34,954 bases of DNA, from the NCBI GenBank assembly GCA_003427395.1, contig BFEA01000101.1, positions 1,455,416 through 1,490,369 of the forward strand, in the 5' to 3' direction. How positions within the stretch are numbered: the first letter of the stretch is position 1; every line of letters starts with the position of its first letter. The notes under the pieces were generated by a model. The model was not told the origin of the DNA. It was given only the letters and a program-made list of their open reading frames with translations, and did not search any database. This DNA is from Chara braunii (Eukaryota; Streptophyta; Charophyceae; Charales; Characeae). A program made the translations under genes and the position numbers. Shown here piece after piece: positions 28,591 through 34,954 of this stretch.

Positions 28591-29190
28591 CAACGTCGTT
28601 GCTGACGCGTTGAGTAGACGCGCAAATTTTTTCGGTGCCATCGCGACTTACCTAGATGCAGGCACCGAGCTACAACAACAGATCAAGGATGCGTACGCTG
28701 ATGATCCCATTTACAGCGAGCTAATTAGAAAAGTGCGGACCACACCAAATGAAGTCTCGGACTATAGAATGACTGACAAACTACTATCCGAAAAGACTGA
28801 CAAGTTTGATAGACTCCGTATGAGGCTGTCAAAAGTCTAATCTTGGGGGAATGCCATAACATTGAGGGTCATTTCGGTTGGAGAAAGACTTACGCTAATC
28901 TCCTACAACGACGTCGTTGACGCGTTGAGTAGATGCGCAAATTTCTTCGGTGCCATCGTGACTTGCTTAGATGCAGGCACGAAGCTGCAATGAGCTAATT
29001 AAAAAGGTGCGGACCGCGCCACATGAAGTCTCGGACTATAGAGTGACTGACGGGCTACAATTCGAAAAGACTGACAAGCTTGATAGACTTTGTATCCCAG
29101 ATAACGAGGCTATCAAAAGTCTGATCTTGGGGGAATGCCACGATACAGAGGATGATTTTGGTTAGAGAAAGACTTACGCTAATCTCTTAC
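28591..29190 (+). repeat. About 300-bp tandem duplication inside the integrase region
   Basis: Copy 1 (28591-28905) and copy 2 (about 28909-29190) share GACGCGTTGAGTAGA, GAAGTCTCGGACTATAGA and ACTTACGCTAATCTC. Copy 2 lacks about 45 bp around the AACAGATCAAGGATGCG block, while copy 1 lacks part of the PDNEAIKSL codons. Confidence 0.85.
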
Positions 29191-30105
29191 AATCCTATAC
29201 ATAGGTCGGCATGAAGCATGATTGCATTGCCTATATCCAGGTCTGCTAAGTGTGTCAGTGGAACAAAAGTTTCACACAAGCACGACTTGGCCTGTTGAGG
29301 CCACTACCTGTCCCGTCCGGTCCCAATGAATCTTTGTCAGTCGACTTCATGGACACGATAGTCAAAAGCAGAAACGAGAAGAGTCAAGTGATGGCAATAG
29401 TAGATAGGTTCAGTAAATTTGTTATTTTTAGTCACAGTCCGCCGAGGCGAAGACAAACTTAGTGATTAGAGAATTGTCCACTCATTGGGTTAAAGATTAT
29501 GGGCACCCATGAACGATTGTTAGTAATAGAGATACCAGATTCATGGGTCAGTACTGACAACAGTTGATGAAAGTATGTGGGTCGAAACTGACTATGTCTT
29601 TTGGTAGACACCCGAAGACCAACGACCAAACTGAGCAGATGAACAAGCTGCTCCAGCAAGTGCTACGCATAATAGTTCCGGAAGTGTACACTTTTGATAA
29701 ATCTAAGTTGTGCTTGAAATCCCGCAAAAAATGTCGAATTCCGTTACATGTACATTAGGCCCGACCAGATCGATTGGGACGAACATCTTTCCAAAGTGCA
29801 GCTTGCGTATAACAACTCGGTGCACTTGTGTACTGCACGTACTACCCCTAATGAACTGTAGAGAGGTTGGGAACCTCAACGCCCGATTGACTGCTTGAAT
29901 CCAGATCAGATTCAAAGATTGTCGCCCGGTACAAGGAAACTTGTCATTGAATACAAGAAGGATCCAGAATAAGTCAAGAAGAACATCTTTAAGGCCGAAT
30001 GCTAGATGGTAGAACAAGCTACCAAGCACCGACAACCATCACAGTTTGCAGTAGGTGACTTGGTCAAGGTTAGGTGTACGGAGTTCATTCTGGAAGAAGG
30101 AATCT
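28591..30105 (+). pseudogene. Ty3/gypsy integrase with internal duplication (decayed)
   Basis: The N-terminal region (ADDPIYSELIRKVRTTPNEV) is present twice (see repeat 28591-29190). The zinc-binding region is degraded (CQWNKSFTQARLGLL). The catalytic core is recognisable: PLPVPSGPNESLSVDFMDTI, SQVMAIVDRFSKFVIF, then DTRFMGQY and MSFGRHPKTNDQTEQMNKLL, and LAYNNSVHLC-like text. The first and second acidic residues (VDFMD and RDTRF) are visible. A C-terminal segment ends near 30105, where an SINE T-run starts at 30147. Multiple frameshifts. Confidence 0.75.
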
Positions 30106-30146
30106 CGCAGAAACTATTGCCTGCGTATAGGTGATCATGACAAGTC

Positions 30147-30295
30147 TTTTTTTTTTTTTTTTTTTTTAAAAGCCCTTGCGGTATCCCTCTATCCTGACAG
30201 TGGTAGGAGAACCGTCAGGATTGAGGGCTTACCTGTGGGGCTGCTCCATCTATTGGTGGGGAGCGGTACCTGCTGGAAACCGGGTCCAGCATCCC
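30147..30295 (-). mobile_element. SINE family A, long form, copy 7
   Basis: From 30295 on the minus strand: GGGATGCTGGACCCGGTTTC, CAGCAGGTACCGCTCC, ACCAATAGATGGAGC, and an A-tail (T-run 30147-30167 on the plus strand). The head stem is GCTGGA/TCCAGC. Partial SINE-like text (GCTAGTATCACCCC) recurs near 30390. Confidence 0.75.
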
Positions 30296-31219
30296 ATTGA
30301 TACATCATGAAGCACTGACATTAATGTTTGTTGTTTCATGGGGCTAAGGTTATTGTTGACTCATCCTGAGGCTCTGACATCCCATGGAGCTGCTAGTATC
30401 ACCCCTCCTTTTTTAGGAGCCCCTTATCTATTAACCCCGCCCTTATTTCAGCAGCCCCCCTGTCTACTTATTACTGAGGCCCCCTTCCGAATAATATGAC
30501 ATTGCAACCTTGGTAATTTGGAACTTATGTAGGGAGCAGGTAAGAAATCTGCCCTCAAGGTAGCACATGCATGAGCACCACAATGCTTACGATTCTCATC
30601 CGTCGTTCCACCTTTGTCGTATCCTCTGGACCTTGACCTGGACCACACCAGATTTATAGCGAAGAATCTCTGCAAGCATGTAAACCTGTAGGCTCCCAGT
30701 TGTCGGGTCCACCTTTTTTGGTTTTTTTTGGCTCCTTTCGCATTCATAACAGTCACTGTCGAGTTGGCCCAGTGTGTATATCCTGCTTGGGTCTTACCAC
30801 TGCCACTGAGAATGAAGCCTATGGATGTCGCCCACTGCGCCTCGATTGTCTGGGGCTTTCTGCTCGCCGGCTGTCTTACTCGAAGGCTTGCGGAGCTGTC
30901 GAAGTGTCCACCCTTATGAAGACTTTGTCCAACCCTTACGAAGACCTGTTGCAGCTGTTGGAGGAATGGGGGTCAGGGTAGCGGGTATGGATCGGAGAGG
31001 AAGGAAGGGCGTGGGTGGGGGGATTGGGAGGATGGGCGGTGGTGTTTAAAGGTGTTTAACGGGGAGGAGTGTTTGGTGGTGGCGGAGTCGGCAGGAGGAT
31101 GAAATTAGTGGGTAGGTACGAGATTTGGAAGTCTGTCAGGTGTGCTCTGTGCCTCTCCACGGCTTCCTAGTGATGTTTAGCTCGGGATCCACCTCACTGA
31201 AGATCTTAAGTGGGTCCGG
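30296..31219. other. No gene recognised; probable LINE 3' flank
   Basis: Downstream (minus strand) of the LINE stop codon. T-rich runs at about 30714-30738 could mark the LINE A-tail, but I found no TSD. Short frames here lack recognisable domains. Confidence 0.3.
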
Positions 31220-32257
31220 CTATGTCTGCAAGTAGATTTTCGTGATGGTCAGTCTTGCCTGCGGTTCTTTCTCGTTTGCATATTGTTGTTTCATGGTCCT
31301 CCATGCTTTGTGGGTGTGCGTTCTGATCACTTCTTCCAAGACTTGTTGGGCCTGCTGTAGTCCGAATTGGTGTTCTTTCCTTTCGAAGGAGCACCTTGCA
31401 CGCCAAGCAAGCATTAAGACGTGGAGCCTTGTATATGAGAACAGGTTGACTGCAAACGCAAACCACTGCTTCAGGACGCTTTCTTTCTTGCCAAGCAGCA
31501 GCAGGCCCAAATCCCAGGGAATGTGGTGAGCGGTGAGGGAGTGGAAGGCTGCATCCCACCACCGCCATATTTGGACGACCATCGGACACGCCAGAAGACA
31601 ATGTTCAAGCGTCACGGGAGTCGGGGGGGAAGCTCTCCCATCGTAGGAGCAGATCGGGGACAGGAGCCCTTTCTGTTCCAGGTTAGTCCTGGACACCAGC
31701 CAATCCAACGTGGGTAGACATCTGGGCAGGATCTGCCACTGCAGCGATCTGAGATTGGCGGGCATGATCTTAGAATACGTGTGCCATGGCAGGTTCTGCA
31801 CTTGTGCCGGGTCGATGGGAAAGTCCTTGGTCCATCTTGCTATAAAGGTAGGCCCAATCTGCTGTTGTGGTGTCGATTGTCTGTAGCCCCTTTTAACCGT
31901 GTAGTTCCACATATACATCGGTTTACCATTCGCCCATTCCCACTCCTCAGGGTCAAAAGGCAGGGCTGCAATCGAAGTCGATGGTTCATAGGCAAAGAAT
32001 CCATCTTCTTGATTCCCCATCACTCTGATGTGCATGAGGGCCTCGCTATGTTCATTGCAGTTGAATTGTTCGTTTTTTGTTAACTTTGACACCCTCGCAC
32101 CCGGCAGTGTCGGGGTATGAGCCTCCAGCCTGCATGTTTCATGGCTGTTCCTTTCCACTTTATAGATCATGAGCGGTAGTGGTAAGTCAGCTCTTTTGAC
32201 CACCCAGTCTCTTGGCTGCAGTGAGGGCCCTCTTTTCAGGGCGAGTTGCCAGGCCAA
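31220..32257 (-). pseudogene. L1-type LINE C-terminal domain, open frame
   Basis: A 345-residue open frame on the minus strand. It has FDPEEWEWANGKPMYMWNYT, the helix-rich LPWHTYSKIMPANLRSLQWQ and ILPRCLPTLDWLV, and a zf-RVT-like end (ICSYDG, LEHCLLACPMVVQIWRWW). This region follows the RT in plant L1 elements. The C-terminus ends in RLTITKIYLQT. It is intact over this length, unlike the plus-strand copy at 20821-21713. The frame is broken from the RT part by frameshifts in 32258-32790, where PLFGNPFILDVNGNPFSLR is still readable. Confidence 0.85.
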
Positions 32258-32766
32258 TGGTACTGCTTCTTACAGCGTTCGCAGTTTGGCCGAGACACAT
32301 TTAGTGTTTTTCAATTTAGGTTGTAGTCGATCTTGTGACATCCAGTCCGCTCTTGTGACATCTCACGGATTACCTATAGTATTAATGTCTCGCTTTACCC
32401 AGTTGAGCCACTGTGAGTTTGCCCTAAGAGAGAAGGGATTCCCATTGACATCAAGTATGAAGGGATTGCCAAAGAGGGGTTGACGCCATATCTCCTGCCA
32501 CCTGCAGGCGGGTCGTTTCTGTTTTGGACCCCTCCTTCTCCAAAGTTTGAGCATGCAGGGCCACAATCATGATGGATCTTTGGATATATCTTGTTTTGTG
32601 GCTTGCCTCTCATTCTGTGGGTGTTGGTTGTGGTGCGTGGGAGAGGGTATGGACCAACGTGCGTTTGTTAGCCATTGGAAGGGGTGGACCCGGTTTTCGG
32701 CCGGTGACTTCGGGGCCAGGTTTGTAATCTGCAAACAGGCCAGCGGCGCCCAAGGGATGTCATCGG

Positions 32767-34004
32767 CTATGAGGAGTCTAACCAGTACTTTAAAAATGAG
32801 GGTCTCGCTTTCTCTTTCCGGGTCAAGTATTCCCAGCCCCTTTTAGATCGTGGTTGTGTCAGTATGTCCCATTGCACTCGGTTAAGGGTTCCTTGGGATT
32901 GAGCTCTGTTTTTCCACAGAAAAGTTATCAGGGCCCGCCTGAGTCTAGCATACTGTTTTTTGTTGAGGGGCCATACCGCAAGTTTGTACCAAATAGCTGC
33001 AAGGACAACATTATTAATTACTAGCGCTCTTCCCACAAGAGACGTGAGCAGGTTCTCCCATTTGGCCATCCTGTCAATCGCCAGGTCTACCAAGTTTTCT
33101 CCGTGATCCGGTGGGGGACCTAATGTTGTTAACTTTACACCCAAGATTCTGATTGTTGTTTCTTTCGCAGCCCATGAAATCGGGGGTTGCGGGGGAGGCT
33201 CTTCATCAAGGGGGTGCAGCCACCATCCTTCAGTTTTAGCATTCCAGTTCACCTTCATATATGCGGCCATTGAGAATTGGTGTATGACCTCTAATAGCGC
33301 TTGAAAAATTTGTTTATCTGCTCGGATTAGCACTATGAGGTCGTCTGCGAACAGAGATGTCATCGGGACGAGGTGGGCTGGCAGTTCCGGGATTGGTACT
33401 TTCTGAATCCGAGGATGGGATCTTATGAGTGAGGTCAGGGCTTCCATAATGATGACAAGAGCAGGGGCGCTATAGGATCCCCTTGGCGCACCAATCGCTG
33501 GAGGGCAAAAGGAGATGCCAAATGGCCGTTGAGCATAATATTCGTTGATGCAGACCTGTGAAGGAGTTGTATCCAGTGACTGAAGACTGGCCCGAAGTTC
33601 ATCCTGGTTAGGCACATGTCTAAAAAGTCCCAGTCGACATGGTCATAGGCTTTTTCAAAGTCTATAAAGAGCACCGCTGCCGGGACCCTTCTCAGGCGAG
33701 CATATTTGATCGTTTCGTTGACCAGTAATATGTTGTCCTGGATATTACGGTTGGGCATAAAACCGGACTGATCGGGGTGTATGAGTAGATTCATAAGCGG
33801 CAAGAGTCTTTTGGTGAATGTTTTTGCCACTAGCTTATAGGGAACAGGGAGGAGCGTGATCGGTCTGTAGTTTCTGATCTCTTCCTTGTCGCCCTTTTTG
33901 TATAAAAGTGTCGTGACCCCTTGGCTCATCATTCCCCCAAACGAGCCTTCCCGTTGGATTGCTCCAATGTACTCCATCAGATCATCTTTCAGCAGGAGAG
34001 GCAA
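32767..34004 (-). pseudogene. L1-type LINE reverse transcriptase
   Basis: The first frame (33435-34004) carries TTLLYKKGDKEEIRNYRPIT, the fingers region DQSGFMPNRNIQDNILL, motif A AVLFIDFEKAYDHVDWDFL and motif B RLVRQGDPIAPLL. After one frameshift near 33460 the second frame (32767-33615) carries VIIMEALTSLI, motif C TSLFADDLIVLIRADKQ, and the thumb (LVGRALVINNVVLAAIWYKL, RALITFLWKNRAQSQ). All catalytic Asp residues are kept. The endonuclease domain is missing: LINE similarity stops near 34005, so the copy is probably 5'-truncated there. Only one frameshift in the RT suggests a fairly young insertion. Confidence 0.9.
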
Positions 34005-34879
34005 ATGGTCCCTCCTACGCTATCAAGATTCCGCCCCACCTGCACACATCCCCAGTATTCCACACATCTAAGTTGCTTCCCTGTATTACGAATTGCCAGT
34101 TTCCCTCCAGACTTTCCATGATCCCTCCAGATATGGACGGAGGTTATGATGTCGACCGAATAGTGCCCAAATATACTTGTCGCACAGGTCGCAGAGGAAG
34201 GCCACCGCAATAATATAAGGGTAGGTTTGCCTACCAGGAGCGCAGCGAAGACCGCTGGTTCCCCAGGGAAGAACTGATACAGACAGCCCCTCACATTGTC
34301 TCCTTCTATGAGGGGGCCCGGCGAGGAATGAATGCGTACGATAGATAAAGATGAGATTTTTCTCGGAGGACCTCGAAATTAGGCCGGTGGGAGTGAAAGG
34401 ATTCACGCTGCAGACACCCCAGTCCTGGTCCTAGAGTCCCGAAGTGTCCCTGTTCCAGGCTGTCCCAGTAGGAAAGGCCGTAGGGTCTGTAGTCCAAAGC
34501 GTCGTAGGTTGGAAGGCGTCGGTACCGGGAAGTCCTAGGTTGCTAGAAGTCTGTCCGGTACCCGACAAGAAAAGTCCAGAAGAGTCCAATCCAGTCAGAC
34601 AGTCCCACTTTGCAGCATGTCCCAGGGAGGTCGGGAAGGTACTGGACCGACAACAGGTACCGGTCTGAAGCAAGCCAAGCCAAGTCCTATATTTAGCTGC
34701 TACAGTGCAGCAGCTTATCACTTGTTCGGTTGGGCACTGCGCGCCTGGAGAAGATGACGGTGCCCGCGAGTTACTCCATAGCTACTCCATAGCTAGGTTA
34801 GGGGTAGCGTAGGAAGAGGTAGGCCATAGCCGCCAAGGTGTAAGCTTACCTGGGTGGGGATCCAGGGTGACGATCTAGG

Positions 34880-34881
<2 letters not shown>
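34005..34881. other. No gene recognised
   Basis: Several open frames on both strands (for example 34086-34406 minus) have ordinary composition but no domain I recognise. Short motifs such as AGTCC and GTCCC recur between 34420 and 34670. Confidence 0.3.

Positions 34882-34954
<73 letters not shown>
34882..34954. repeat. (GA)n microsatellite at window end
   Basis: An uninterrupted AG/GA run to the last base. It may be the reason the contig or window ends here. Confidence 0.95.

Overview
This is a repeat-dominated eukaryotic nuclear window, almost certainly plant-lineage. Two U6 snRNA-derived retrocopies carry the plant-type U6 body and the plant 3' end (TCGAGAAATGGTCC and a close variant). 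The mobile elements are L1-type LINEs, a Ty3/gypsy element, a trihelix (Myb/SANT-like) transposon-type protein and many poly(A)-tailed short retroposons. A large, TE-rich streptophyte genome (a Chara-like alga is my guess) would fit, but I cannot prove the species.

Layout. 0.3-3.4 kb (minus): a decayed element with a reverse transcriptase (motif B GIPMGTNAGP, motif C RLIDD), an Ala/Ser/Val minisatellite linker, a Josephin-like cysteine-protease domain and a Cys/His-rich RING-like finger. 3.4-3.7 kb: a 119-bp tandem repeat with hammerhead-ribozyme-like cores. 4.9-5.4 kb: a U6 retropseudogene with an 18-bp target-site duplication (TSD), just upstream of the only convincing host exon, the last exon of an SLX9-like ribosome-biogenesis gene. 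5.4-9.4 kb: microsatellites, a 103-bp retroposon with a near-perfect 20-bp TSD, and a U6 insertion with internal inversion. 9.4-13.6 kb (minus): a trihelix-domain pseudogene split by a 2.5-kb retroinsertion. 14.2-15.0 kb: a TIR element. 16.4-21.7 kb (plus): an L1-type LINE interrupted by about 2.75 kb of other repeats, followed by a 151-bp tandem array. 22.2-25.3 kb: SINEs and small inverted-repeat elements. 25.9-30.1 kb (plus): a decayed Ty3/gypsy gag-pol. 31.2-34.0 kb (minus): a second, better-preserved LINE of the same kind. The window ends in a (GA)n tract.

How it fits together. The LINEs probably supply the retrotransposition machinery whose footprints are everywhere: TSDs, A-tails, a 5' inversion and insertions that are little more than a tail. 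Apart from the SLX9-like exon I see no intact host gene. Most long reading frames are TE remnants or translations of simple repeats.
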